Shown here: one piece after another, positions 35,154-44,135 of the stretch
Position numbering within the stretch: position 1 is the stretch's first letter
Layout of the letters: each line of letters starts with the position of its first letter
Origin: Pseudomonas sp. B28(2017)
GTDB taxonomy: Bacteria; Pseudomonadota; Gammaproteobacteria; Pseudomonadales; Pseudomonadaceae
NCBI RefSeq assembly: GCF_002113025.1
Contig: NZ_NEJH01000007.1
Location: 218,126 to 282,125, forward strand
Reading direction: 5' to 3'
DNA length: 64,000 nucleotides
Program-made: the position numbers and the translations under genes
The notes under the pieces: generated by a model
Told to the model about the DNA's origin: nothing
What the model saw: the letters and a program-made list of their open reading frames with translations, nothing else
Databases searched by the model: none

Positions 35154-35438
35154 CTAACTCACCACAAATTTTCCCTTCAAAGCCCCGAGCGCCTCCTTCA
35201 AATTTTGAGCGATTTCTTGTTTTTTAACATCGGAAATTGGAACGACTGAGGTTGGCCTGCTCCAATTCGTTAACTCCGACGCATACACAAAAATCTGACG
35301 GGTTGAGGGGTCATACCCTATCGATACATCAACTGAGAGATCTCCTTCTGTATACTCCAAGTAATCTGGATGCTTGATTTGAACGACAACCCCATCGTCT
35401 CTCTTTGCGCCGCCTTCATTCAACTTGTAGAACTTCAT
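35154..35438 (-). CDS. Immunity-like protein
   Basis: 94 residues: FYKLNEGGAKRDDGVVVQIK, LEYTEGDLSVDVSIGYD and TRQIFVYASELTNWSRPTSV. Small acidic beta-rich proteins of this form are frequent immunity partners of polymorphic toxins. No toxin gene is next to it. The assignment to an immunity family is a guess. Confidence 0.5.
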   Translation of the reverse strand: MKFYKLNEGGAKRDDGVVVQIKHPDYLEYTEGDLSVDVSIGYDPSTRQIFVYASELTNWSRPTSVVPISDVKKQEIAQNLKEALGALKGKFVVS

Positions 35439-35489
35439 GTGACTTGTGAATCTCCCCTAGTTTGGTAGACATGTCGAGTGACTGCTCCT

Positions 35490-35673
35490 GGCCGATTCTG
35501 TTGAAAAAGTCGACCATGGTTTGCGCAGCAGAAAAGTATGCGTCCGAGATTGAAATCTTTACTTTCGGCAGAGGCTTCCGGACTCAGATTTCACGTAGCA
35601 GTGTGCAAAAAAGGCGTTTTAACCAGTCAATGACCAGACCGTTTGGGCGAACCGACTTTTTCAACACGATCGG
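35490..35673. mobile_element. MITE-like element with IS1182-type ends
   Basis: The 184-bp stretch begins GGCCGATTCTGTTGAAAAAG and ends with the inverted CTTTTTCAACACGATCGG. These ends match those of the full element at 36242-37858 almost base for base, but there is no transposase. It may be moved by the IS1182-type transposase. Confidence 0.75.
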
Positions 35674-35711
35674 TCGACAGCAGTCTCTGGGAAATCACGG
35701 CATCAGCTCTC

Positions 35712-36158
35712 TCAATACCTCACCAAAGCATTTTCGAGCTCCTGAATCAAAGATCTAGGCACAGGTGTATCTGCATATTTTTGCGCTATTTCGAATGGGT
35801 CGACCTTTAAAGCGGATTCGTCCCCAACGATGTATCGGCTGAAGGTAGGTGACGCGTGGTCTTCATCAACCAGCCAAAACCCGTCATAAACAGTCACCAG
35901 GTACTCTCCGATGTAGTAGCCGATCCGTGTAATGAACCAGACTCGATCTTCATCACTGACGACTGCATTTCTGAAGTAACTGTCAAGTTGGGGCAAGAAT
36001 TTCTGCGGCATAATCAAAATCTCGTGGGGTTGGTCAAAACCAAGGATTTTGCTGAAATCATGAAGTACCGGAAGACGTTCTAACCTGAACGCGTCAAAAC
36101 CTGCGATTCGCCGTGCCAACAAATGTTCGGGCGAGTATTCAATGCCATCCACTTTCAT
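35712..36158 (-). CDS. Hypothetical, possibly an orphan immunity protein
   Basis: 148 residues with ALLYLARRIAGF-like opening (EHLLARRIAGFDAFRLERLP) and EDRVWFITRIGYYIGEYLVT, then YDGFWLVDEDHASPTFSRYI. The style and the neighbourhood (another small immunity-like gene and insertion elements) suggest remnants of a polymorphic toxin-immunity locus. No family is recognised with confidence. Confidence 0.55.
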   Translation of the reverse strand: MKVDGIEYSPEHLLARRIAGFDAFRLERLPVLHDFSKILGFDQPHEILIMPQKFLPQLDSYFRNAVVSDEDRVWFITRIGYYIGEYLVTVYDGFWLVDEDHASPTFSRYIVGDESALKVDPFEIAQKYADTPVPRSLIQELENALVRY

Positions 36159-36241
36159 TCCCTTCCCTAGATCAACTCAGATGGGATGATGCCAAACCGA
36201 GGCTGCCTGAGCAATCGAGGACCCACCCAGCGTCAGCTATG

Positions 36242-37858
36242 GGTCGATTCTGTTGAAAAAGTAGCTCCCCTATCTGGCCTGCGGCAAAATCTCCGCATCG
36301 GCCAGCAGGGAAGCACGCAGCATGATGGGACAGTTATCGAGTGGGCAGGAGCGACTGTTTTACTCGTTCAACCTTGAAGATCACATCCCAGCCAATCACC
36401 TGCTGCGCAGCATTGATCAATGCCTCGATCTGAACGACCTGCGCCATTACCTCGCCGATTTCTACAGCCCGATCGGGCGTCCGTCGATTGATCCTGAACT
36501 GATGATCCGCATGCTGATCGTGGGCTACTGCTACGGCATTCGCTCCGAGCGGCGGTTGTGCGAAGAGGCTCATTTGAACCTGGCGTATCGCTGGTTCTGC
36601 CGGTTGAGCCTTGAAGATGAAGTACCCAATCACTCGACGTTTTCCAAGAACCGACACGGCCGTTTTCGGGACAGCGATCTGTTTCGCTGGCTGTTCAATG
36701 AAGTGCTGCGTCGCTGCATGGACGCCGGCTTGGTCAAAGGTGAAGGCTTTGCCGTGGACGCCAGCATTATCAAGGCGGATGCGAGTCGGCAGCGCGGCGT
36801 ACCCGGTGATGAACCAGTCAACTGGAGCGATCCAGCCCTGAGCAGTCGCGCCGTGCGTGAGTACCTTGAGGCACTTGATGAAGAGGCCCTGGCCGAAACG
36901 CTCCCGAAGCGCCTATCGCTGACGGATCCTCAGGCTCGCTGGACCGCCGCTCCAGGTGGCCCAGCGTTCTACGCTTACTCCACGAATTATCTGATCGATA
37001 CCGAGCACGGCGTGATCATGGATGTGGAGCCCACACCGGCTCATCGCACCGCAGAAGTCGAGAGCACCAAGACCATGATCGATCGGGTCGAAGCGCAGTT
37101 CGACATCAAGCCGGAACGCCTCATTGGCGACACCGCTTACGGTACCGCGCCGATGCTGGCCTGGATGGTGGAGGAAAAAGACATCGAGCCGCATGTACCG
37201 GTGTGGGACAAAACCGAGCGCAAGAACGACAGCTTCTCGATCAATGATTTCCACTGGAATGAAGAAGCAGAGGAATACCGCTGCCCGGCCGGCAACGTAT
37301 TGCGCAGCGAATGGCGAGCCTTCAAGAATGAGCGTTCGCACGTCACCAAAGCCAACACCATCATCTTCCGATCCAGACAGACCGACTGCGCGATGTGCCC
37401 GATGAAAGCCAAGTGCTGCCCTAACACTTCGATTCGTAAGATCGCCCGCAGCGTCCATGAAGCCGCGCGTGATGTGGCTCGGCGCATTGCGGCGACGCCG
37501 GAGTATGTGCGCTCTCGCCACGAACGTAAAAAGGTCGAAATGCTGTTTGCCCACCTCAAGCGCATCCTGAAACTGGATCGCTTGCGACTACGTGGCATGA
37601 GCGGCGCGTCCGATGAATTCACGCTGGCCGCTGCGGTGCAGAACCTGCGACGGTTGGCCAAATTTATCTCCCAAGGGCCAGCGCTCACGGGATAGGTGCG
37701 TCTGCACCAAGCCAAAACCCTCAAATTAACCCAATAACAGAGCAGCAAAGGTCAACGAAGGGCCGAGTAACCACTCAATGTGGTGAGTAGGTTCTCCGCT
37801 GATGATCGGATCTGACTTCAGGCGAACTGAAAATCCGACTTTTTCAACAGAATCGGCC
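36242..37858 (+). mobile_element. Complete IS1182-type insertion sequence
   Basis: 1,617 bp with inverted ends GG(T/C)CGATTCTGTTGAAAAAG, of which 17 bp are identical, enclosing one intact transposase. No clear target duplication is seen. It lies within the prophage cargo and shares ends with the MITE-like element 570 bp to the left. Confidence 0.9.
36322..37695 (+). CDS. IS1182-family transposase
   Basis: 457 residues of the DDE class: opening MGQLSSGQERLFYSFNLEDH, IDPELMIRMLIVGYCYGIRS, first Asp in FAVDASIIKADASRQ, second in IGDTAYGTAPM, a Cys-rich insertion (TDCAMCPMKAKCCPN) and the final Glu in ERKKVEMLFAHLKRI. Length is usual and the frame intact, so the element may still be active. Confidence 0.95.
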   Translation: MMGQLSSGQERLFYSFNLEDHIPANHLLRSIDQCLDLNDLRHYLADFYSPIGRPSIDPELMIRMLIVGYCYGIRSERRLCEEAHLNLAYRWFCRLSLEDEVPNHSTFSKNRHGRFRDSDLFRWLFNEVLRRCMDAGLVKGEGFAVDASIIKADASRQRGVPGDEPVNWSDPALSSRAVREYLEALDEEALAETLPKRLSLTDPQARWTAAPGGPAFYAYSTNYLIDTEHGVIMDVEPTPAHRTAEVESTKTMIDRVEAQFDIKPERLIGDTAYGTAPMLAWMVEEKDIEPHVPVWDKTERKNDSFSINDFHWNEEAEEYRCPAGNVLRSEWRAFKNERSHVTKANTIIFRSRQTDCAMCPMKAKCCPNTSIRKIARSVHEAARDVARRIAATPEYVRSRHERKKVEMLFAHLKRILKLDRLRLRGMSGASDEFTLAAAVQNLRRLAKFISQGPALTG

Positions 37859-38066
37859 GTTCTCTGCCGGTCATCACTACCGCATGTACTGGTCAAGTCG
37901 AATGCAACCGGTTGGTCAAGTCCATGCACATACACAATAGCCAAAAAGGTGTTACAAAACCCTAAAACCGCCCCTTGTAGAATGCGGCCTGCAGCGGAAC
38001 CAAAAAATGCTCGTATTAGAACGAAATCAAGCTACAGGCCACGAATTTCGGACGTTTGTATCTCGG

Positions 38067-38123
38067 ACTTGAAAACCGTCGACTGTAACAGGTCCATGAG
38101 TTCGAATCCCATCGCCTCCGCCA
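38067..38123 (+). other. 3' fragment of tRNA-Ser(UGA), putative attR
   Basis: The bases run from the anticodon loop (CTTGAAAACC, anticodon TGA) through the long variable arm and T-arm (GAGTTCGAATCCC) to an encoded CCA. The 5' half is missing, and the base before the loop breaks the anticodon stem. This is the usual mark of tyrosine-integrase insertion at a tRNA 3' end. A strong terminator follows. The 786 bases from the IS end to the permease hold only this site, the terminator and a T-arm-like motif. Confidence 0.85.
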
Positions 38124-38130
38124 TCTTTAT

Positions 38131-38166
38131 ACGACAAAGCCCTGATTATTCAGGGCTTTGTCGTTT
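38131..38166 (+). terminator. Terminator of the tRNA-Ser gene
   Basis: ACGACAAAGCCCTGA and its exact complement form a 15-bp stem with a four-base loop. Confidence 0.85.
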
Positions 38167-38644
38167 CTGGAGCTTGGCGCGCGCTGTCGCCAGTGCGCGG
38201 ATCGTTTCCGCATCTTTTCGACCATTTCCGCAACCTCCCCCCTGAGTTTTCTCCTGTCATCCTGAAATCGCCGCCAAACAAATAAGCTCTGCAACCCGTC
38301 AAGGGCGGCAGAGCTTTGTGGTTTTTGCCAAGAAGACATCATTGGTATAGGGATTCGAACCCCTTCTGCCGTCATCCTGGACCGCTTCAGGCCATGGAAC
38401 ACGGGCACTTCCTCGACAACCATTGGCCTATGACGGCCTATTACGGCCCTAAATTTGCCCTAAATTGGCTTGTACGATCATCCCGTTATCCCTCCTCTCG
38501 GACGTCTCCTTTCGGTCCAGGCGGTGTGAAAACACCTGCAATTTACGCGAGGGTATGGCGCTACTAGCTATGAGGCGTTCGCAGCTGGGCCGAAAAGCTA
38601 TCGATGCCTATCTGATAATCACGAAAATAAATCAGGAGGCGGTC

Positions 38645-40027
38645 GTGAAGCTGGAAAAACGTAGTATCGAGTTTGTCCCTCACAGTGAACGTTACGGAAC
38701 GCCACGGCGGTTATTCACCATCTGGTTCAGTTCCAATTTCCAAGTGACCGCTTTGATGGTCGGTACGCTGGGTATCGCCTCGGGGTTGAGCTTCGGCTGG
38801 ACATTGCTGGGCCTGCTGATTGGCAATCTGGTCGGCACCGTGTTCATGGCCGCGCACTCCGCCCAGGGCCCTCACTTGGGGATTCCACAAATGATCCAGA
38901 GCCGGGCACAGTTCGGTGTTTACGGAGCCGCGATCCCCCTGCTGGTAATGGTCACGGCGGCGGTGCTATTTCTTGCCGCGAGCGGCGTCTTGATGCGCGA
39001 TGCCTTAAAGGCGCTGGTGCCAATGAGCGACGACCAGGCCATTGTGGTGGTCGGCGTTCTGACTTTCATCATCGGTTTTATAGGCTACGAGCTGATCCAC
39101 CGTCTGGGGGCGTGGATGAGCCTGTTATCTACCCTGGTGTTTGCAAGCGCCTTGGCCTTGATCCTGCTGCACCCCAGCGACGCGGCATCAACAACCGTCT
39201 CAGGTACGGGCTTTACGTGGGCGGCCTTTAACCTGGTCATAGCGCAGGCTGCCTCCTGGACTTTAGGTTACGGCCCCTACGTGGCAGATTACTCGCGTTA
39301 CCTCCCCGCGAACGTGAGCACCCGCGCCACGTTCTGGACAACCTATTGTGGTTGCGCACTGGGCTCTTTTGCCATGATGGCATTAGGCGCTTTACTGGCT
39401 GTAGCGATACCTGCAGCGCTTGACCGCGACCCTGCAACCGCCATTGCCACGTTGTTTGGCCCGTGGGCACCTTTGGTACTGGGCGTGATCGCGCTTGGCG
39501 TCATCCAGTACAACGTACTCTGCTTGTACAGCGCCTATATGTCTTCGGTCACGATATTCGGAGCCTTTGGAGGGCTCAAATACGTCACGGCTCCAGCAAA
39601 AGCGTTGGTGATGGCCATGTTGACCGTTGCTGCGACCCTGATCGCCATAGCCACCCAGTACCGTTTTGACACGTTTTTTGCGGACATTCTGATCGGTCAG
39701 TTGTATTTGCTGATTCCCTGGAGTGCGATCAACCTGGTTGATTATTACTGGGTGTGTCGTGGCCACTATGAAGTAAGTGACCTGTACGACCCTAAAGGCC
39801 GCTACGCCCGCTTCAACGGGCGAACCCTTATGGTCTATGCCGTTTCGATAATCGGCACGATTCCCTTCATGAAACTCTCGTTCTACACAGGCTTTGTAGC
39901 GAACTGGCTAGGCGCCGACATTAGTTGGGCGATGGGGTTGGTGTTGGCCGGGGGGCTGTACTGTATGGTCAACAGCCGACCAGTTGTTAAAAGCTCGCGC
40001 AAGTTTGGTCAAAGATCTCTCGAATAG
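38645..40027 (+). CDS. NCS1-family nucleobase/hydantoin-type permease
   Basis: 460 residues from GTG 38645, five bases after AGGAGG; no better start exists in the longer frame. About 12 membrane segments. NCS1 hallmarks are FTIWFSSNFQVTALMVGTLG, GPHLGIPQMIQSRAQFG and YGPYVADYSRYLP. It imports a purine, pyrimidine, allantoin or hydantoin-like compound with a cation. No catabolic genes are adjacent, so the substrate is open. Confidence 0.92.
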   Translation: MKLEKRSIEFVPHSERYGTPRRLFTIWFSSNFQVTALMVGTLGIASGLSFGWTLLGLLIGNLVGTVFMAAHSAQGPHLGIPQMIQSRAQFGVYGAAIPLLVMVTAAVLFLAASGVLMRDALKALVPMSDDQAIVVVGVLTFIIGFIGYELIHRLGAWMSLLSTLVFASALALILLHPSDAASTTVSGTGFTWAAFNLVIAQAASWTLGYGPYVADYSRYLPANVSTRATFWTTYCGCALGSFAMMALGALLAVAIPAALDRDPATAIATLFGPWAPLVLGVIALGVIQYNVLCLYSAYMSSVTIFGAFGGLKYVTAPAKALVMAMLTVAATLIAIATQYRFDTFFADILIGQLYLLIPWSAINLVDYYWVCRGHYEVSDLYDPKGRYARFNGRTLMVYAVSIIGTIPFMKLSFYTGFVANWLGADISWAMGLVLAGGLYCMVNSRPVVKSSRKFGQRSLE

Positions 40028-40109
40028 GCGAAGCGAGATACGTCGTCGACGCTTCGCCTACAGCCATTCGACGATACAGGTCCAAAACTTTCTATCTATC
40101 GTAGTCAGT

Positions 40110-41351
40110 TCACGAGGCATCTCCCTCAAGCTGGACATGCCGGCACGCTGTGAGCAGCGCCAGATCGTAGATGATCTTGAGCACACCGCAGGCGAGCAGC
40201 GGCGCCGTGAGCCAACCCAGCCCGATCAGTCCGCTGGCAATAGTCGGGGCGATAGCGGCGGCGAGACTACGCGGCACCGCTGTCAGGCTCGCGGCAGCCG
40301 CTCGCTCCGCCGGTGTTACGACGGCCATGACGTAGGCGCTGCGCGTGGGCACGTCGAGCTGCGACAGCGCGCTGCGGAGCAACAGCATGAGCAATGCGAG
40401 CGGCAATGACGGCATGAAGGCCGCTGCAATGAGGCACAAGCTTGACGGGATGTGCGTGAAGACCATGGTATTGAGCAGGCCAATCCTGCGCGCAAGAGGC
40501 GCCGCTGCCAGTTGAGACCCTGCGCTCAGCAAACCCGTGCAGAAAAAGTACTGTCCGGCAGCGCCGATTGATAGGTCGAACCGCGCCATGAGCCAAAGCG
40601 TCAGCAACGCGTTGACGACCAGTCCGCCAGCGAATGCATCAACGCTGAAGAGCAGCGCGAGGCGAACGACAATCCACCGCGACGGCCCGAGCGATGCGCG
40701 ATCCGTTGTCGACGCAGGCTGATGCACAGGCATTCTATGGTATAGCGCCAGGATCGCCAGCCCCGACAGTGCATAGAGAGCGAACATGCCACGCATGACC
40801 GAAATTGCGGCGACGCCGAGATGAGCAGCGATCCAATCGGGTGCTCCGGCCAGCAGAGCCCCCAGAGCAGCTGAGAGTGCTCCGACGAGGCTGTAGCGTG
40901 CAAAAAGTGACGTGCGTGCCTGCGCTTCAGACGCTTCGGCCAGGCACGCGTGCTCGATAGGGAGGAACATGCTGACATCGCCCGCACTGGGGTTCATCGT
41001 ACCGAGGAACGCCACTACGAGCAGGGGCCATAGCGTCGAGAAGCTGGAAAAACCAATGCCCGTTGCCGTCATCACCAAGGCAGCGATCAGCAGCAGTGAT
41101 CGGCGTGAAAAGCGATTGCTCAGTATTCCGATCAGCATCGTGGCAATCGCGGAACCGAGCAGGGTTGATGTGCTGATCAGCCCAACGGACAGGGTCGACA
41201 TGCCAAGTGCCAGAAGATAGGCCGGAAGCAGCACCGCAATGTAACCATCACAAAAGCCTCGCAGGCTCCTCGCCACAAGCAGCCGCCATACGCCAGCCTC
41301 AAAGCCCACTAGAGCGAGTGTTGATGAGAGGCGTTTGGGGAGGGGAATCAT
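40110..41351 (-). CDS. MFS transporter next to chromate genes
   Basis: 413 residues from ATG 41351 with GGAGG seven bases upstream. Twelve membrane segments, with the MFS loop pattern IGILSNRFSRRSLLL between helices 2 and 3. Divergent from chrB. MFS genes of this kind are often found beside chrBA, where they are thought to help chromate resistance. Confidence 0.85.
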   Translation of the reverse strand: MIPLPKRLSSTLALVGFEAGVWRLLVARSLRGFCDGYIAVLLPAYLLALGMSTLSVGLISTSTLLGSAIATMLIGILSNRFSRRSLLLIAALVMTATGIGFSSFSTLWPLLVVAFLGTMNPSAGDVSMFLPIEHACLAEASEAQARTSLFARYSLVGALSAALGALLAGAPDWIAAHLGVAAISVMRGMFALYALSGLAILALYHRMPVHQPASTTDRASLGPSRWIVVRLALLFSVDAFAGGLVVNALLTLWLMARFDLSIGAAGQYFFCTGLLSAGSQLAAAPLARRIGLLNTMVFTHIPSSLCLIAAAFMPSLPLALLMLLLRSALSQLDVPTRSAYVMAVVTPAERAAAASLTAVPRSLAAAIAPTIASGLIGLGWLTAPLLACGVLKIIYDLALLTACRHVQLEGDAS

Positions 41352-41452
41352 CGCGAAACCTCCAATGTGCATTCGTGACTTGAATACTGGTTACAGCCCG
41401 CCTGAATAGATATTATAGTAGAGACAGCAACAAAATACGTTGAGTGAGCTAC

Positions 41453-42394
41453 ATGGATCAATGGCTGCTTCTGGTGCTCGGCCTCCCAACCGCCAACGCG
41501 ACCGAGCGTATGCGCGCCTGGAGAGCGCTCAAGTCTTGCGGGGCGGCAGTGCTACGCGACGGCATCTATCTGTTGCCCGAGCATGTCGCTGGCCGGGAAG
41601 CCCTTGAAACGATCGAACGAGAGGTGCTCGCCATCAATGGCACGGCCTACCTGTTCTCGATCAGCGAGCCCGGCGAGCGATTCATTCCGCTATTTGACCG
41701 GAGCGAGGAATACGGCAAGCTTCGGGACGATATCGCCAGTTGCCTTGGCGAACTGACTGGCGAGAACGCCCTGCAAACCGCACGACAAGTCCGCAAGCTG
41801 CGCAAGGCGTTCGCCCAGCTGAGCGCCATCGACTTTTTCCCGAACGAGCAGAAACAGCAGGCCGACTCCGCGCTCCAGGCGTTGGAAACGGCCATCAGCA
41901 GCGCGCTCTCAGCGGACGAACCCGGCAGCCATGCAGAGCCCATCGCGACGCTTGCCCCGGAGGATTTCCAGGGGCGCCTTTGGGCTACACGCAAACGTCC
42001 GTGGGTCGACCGCCTTGCCAGTGCCTGGTTGATCCACCGCTTCATCGACCCGGCGGCGCGCATCCTCTGGCTGGACTCCCCACATGACTGCCCGACCGAT
42101 GCACTGGGGTTCGACTTCGACGGGGCCACCTTCAGCCACGTCGGAAAGCGCGTCACCTTCGAAACCCTGCTGGCCAGTTTCCAGATCGAAAGCCCTGCCC
42201 TGAATCGCATCGCCGCCGTCGTGCACTACCTGGACGTCGGTGGCAGCCAGCCCACCGAGGCATCGGGTATCGAACGCGTCCTGGCCGGGCTGCGAGAAAG
42301 CATCACGGATGACGACCAGCTTCTTCAGACAGCCAGCAGCATCTTCAATGGCCTGCTGATCGCCTTCGCAAACGACGAGAAAAACCATGACTGA
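41453..42394 (+). CDS. chrB: Chromate resistance regulator ChrB
   Basis: 313 residues from ATG 41453; a GTG nine bases earlier is possible. The N-terminal domain (WLLLVLGLPTANATERMRAW then RDGIYLLPE) and the C-terminal ChrB domain (TRKRPWVDRLASAWLIHRFI, LGFDFDGATFSHVGKRVTFE) are both present. ChrB senses chromate and controls chrA. Eight-base overlap with chrA. Confidence 0.93.
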   Translation: MDQWLLLVLGLPTANATERMRAWRALKSCGAAVLRDGIYLLPEHVAGREALETIEREVLAINGTAYLFSISEPGERFIPLFDRSEEYGKLRDDIASCLGELTGENALQTARQVRKLRKAFAQLSAIDFFPNEQKQQADSALQALETAISSALSADEPGSHAEPIATLAPEDFQGRLWATRKRPWVDRLASAWLIHRFIDPAARILWLDSPHDCPTDALGFDFDGATFSHVGKRVTFETLLASFQIESPALNRIAAVVHYLDVGGSQPTEASGIERVLAGLRESITDDDQLLQTASSIFNGLLIAFANDEKNHD

Positions 42395-43751
42395 ACCCAC
42401 TGTGCGTGCCACCGGGAAGGTTACCTCCGCTAGAGCTCCCATCGGCCTGTTCGAGGCGTTCCTGTTCTGGCTGAAGCTGGGCTTCATCAGTTTCGGTGGC
42501 CCGGCGGGGCAGATTTCGATCATGCATCAGGAATTGGTCGAACGCCGTCGGTGGATCAGCGAGCGGCGGTTCCTCCATGCCCTGAACTATTGCATGTTGC
42601 TACCGGGGCCGGAAGCTCAGCAATTGGCCACCTACATAGGCTGGCTGATGCATCGCACCTGGGGTGGCGTGATCGCCGGCGCCCTGTTCGTACTGCCGTC
42701 GCTCTTCATCCTGATCGGCCTGTCGTGGATCTACGTCGCCTTTGGCGAAGTGCCGGTAGTGGCTGGCATCTTCTATGGCATCAAGCCTGCGGTGACGGCC
42801 ATCGTCATCCATGCGGCCCACCGGATCGGCTCACGGGCCCTGAAGAATGCCTGGCTATGGGCCATGGCCGCGGCCTCCTTCGTTGCCATCTTCGCGCTCA
42901 ACGTGCCCTTCCCGATCATCGTGCTGGTGGCTGCGATCGTGGGCTATATCGGCGGACGGCTACTGCCGAGCAAGTTTGTCATTGGCGGTGGACATGGGGC
43001 AGCGAAGGCCAGCAACGGTCCGGCGCTGATCGACGACGACACCCCGACTCCCGAGCATGCGCGCTTTCGCTGGGGGCATCTGCTGCGCCTGGCCGTGATC
43101 GGGGCCGCCCTCTGGCTGCTGCCAATGGGGCTGCTGACAGCCTCGTTCGGTTGGCACGGAACCCTGACGCAGATGGGCTGGTTCTTCACCAAGGCAGCCT
43201 TGCTCACCTTCGGCGGCGCCTATGCAGTGCTGCCCTACGTCTATCAAGGAGCGGTCGGCCACTACGGCTGGCTGTCCCCCTCTCAGATGATTGATGGCCT
43301 GGCCCTGGGCGAAACCACGCCGGGGCCGTTGATCATGGTGGTGGCGTTCGTGGGTTTCGTCGGTGGCTACGTCCAGCCGATGTTTGGCGCCGACCACCCC
43401 TTCCTCGCTGGGGCGATGGCTGCGACCCTGGTCACCTGGTTCACCTTCCTGCCGTCCTTCCTGTTCATCCTCGCCGGCGGCCCGCTGGTGGAGTCGACGC
43501 ACAACGAACTGAAATTCACCGCGCCACTGACCGGTATCACCGCCGCCGTCGTGGGTGTGATCCTGAACCTGGCCCTGTTCTTCGGCTATCACGTGCTCTG
43601 GCCGAACGGCTTCAGTGGCGCCTTCGATTGGCCGTCGGCGCTGATCGCCATCGCTGCGGCGGTGGCCCTGTTCCGCTTCAAGCGTGGCGTGATCCAGGTT
43701 TTGCTGGCCTGCGCCCTGGCAGGCATGACGGTACATTTGCTGCGCGGTTGA
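42387..43751 (+). CDS. chrA: Chromate efflux transporter ChrA
   Basis: 454 residues, a long-chain CHR transporter with two homologous halves. Each half carries a FGGP/FGGAY motif: GFISFGGPAGQISIMHQELV and LLTFGGAYAVLPYVYQGAVG, and LPGPEAQQLATYIGW with GETTPGPLIM. It pumps chromate out of the cytoplasm. Confidence 0.95.
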   Translation: MTEPTVRATGKVTSARAPIGLFEAFLFWLKLGFISFGGPAGQISIMHQELVERRRWISERRFLHALNYCMLLPGPEAQQLATYIGWLMHRTWGGVIAGALFVLPSLFILIGLSWIYVAFGEVPVVAGIFYGIKPAVTAIVIHAAHRIGSRALKNAWLWAMAAASFVAIFALNVPFPIIVLVAAIVGYIGGRLLPSKFVIGGGHGAAKASNGPALIDDDTPTPEHARFRWGHLLRLAVIGAALWLLPMGLLTASFGWHGTLTQMGWFFTKAALLTFGGAYAVLPYVYQGAVGHYGWLSPSQMIDGLALGETTPGPLIMVVAFVGFVGGYVQPMFGADHPFLAGAMAATLVTWFTFLPSFLFILAGGPLVESTHNELKFTAPLTGITAAVVGVILNLALFFGYHVLWPNGFSGAFDWPSALIAIAAAVALFRFKRGVIQVLLACALAGMTVHLLRG

Positions 43752-43820
43752 CAGCATCTGCCGGCCAGTCCGACTGGTCGGCTCACCCACGAACTATCGC
43801 TTCGTGCGGGAGGTGTGCAA

Positions 43821-43990
43821 TGGATTCAACCGGTCGACGCAACGGATTGGTTAAATCGTTCAGCGGGTGATTCGTAGTTTAGTGTTTTCCGAGGTCGGCT
43901 ATTTAGCTGCCTCGCCACTTCATTTAGCGTGGCATGCGAGAGATCCACAAGGTCAGTTCCTTTCGGGTACTGCCTTGACAGGCCGTTGGT
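43821..43990 (-). pseudogene. IS30-family transposase remnant (C-terminus and terminal repeat)
   Basis: About 53 codons on the minus strand read NGLSRQYPKGTDLVDLSHAT and RPRKTLNYESPAERF, the C-terminus of IS30-type transposases, ending at 43826. It is joined to an inverted-repeat end (GATTCAACCGGTCGACG). The rest of the element is gone. The same terminal sequence stands alone at 47473-47495. Confidence 0.8.
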
Positions 43991-44023
43991 GTTTCGGACC
44001 GCGCGACACGATTTGGTAAAAAA

Positions 44024-44057
44024 GTCGCAAACCCCGTGACTCAACAGGGTTTGCGAC
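44024..44057 (-). terminator. Terminator of the first His/Gly-rich gene
   Basis: GTCGCAAACCC and GGGTTTGCGAC, perfect 11-bp stem, followed on the minus strand by TTTTTTACC. The same hairpin with one change ends the second gene. Confidence 0.8.
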
Positions 44058-44135
44058 TCATTGCCGATATGTCCCTCAGCCCCCGGGACGTATTTTTCAG
44101 GTATGCCTGCCGTGTTTATTGCGCTACGTGCAGGC

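Larger units (their letters stand above)
1..38123. mobile_element. Temperate myophage-type prophage with cargo (left end outside window)
   Basis: Packaging, capsid, tail, lysis, replication, repressor and integrase genes follow each other with few gaps. Late genes lie on the minus strand, and the lysogeny and integration genes lie mostly on the plus strand. Head genes are lambda/Mu-like and tail genes are P2-like, so the phage is a mosaic. The right limit is set at the 3' fragment of a tRNA-Ser gene at 38067-38123. An intact tRNA-Ser would be expected left of the window. The last 4 kb before that limit is cargo and an insertion sequence rather than phage genes, so the end is an inference. Confidence 0.8.

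Noticed and set aside
35462..35758. 98-residue plus-strand frame
   Set aside because: It runs through the MITE-like element and its ends and has no family pattern.
36913..37554. Minus-strand frame inside the insertion sequence
   Set aside because: Antisense shadow of the intact IS1182 transposase.
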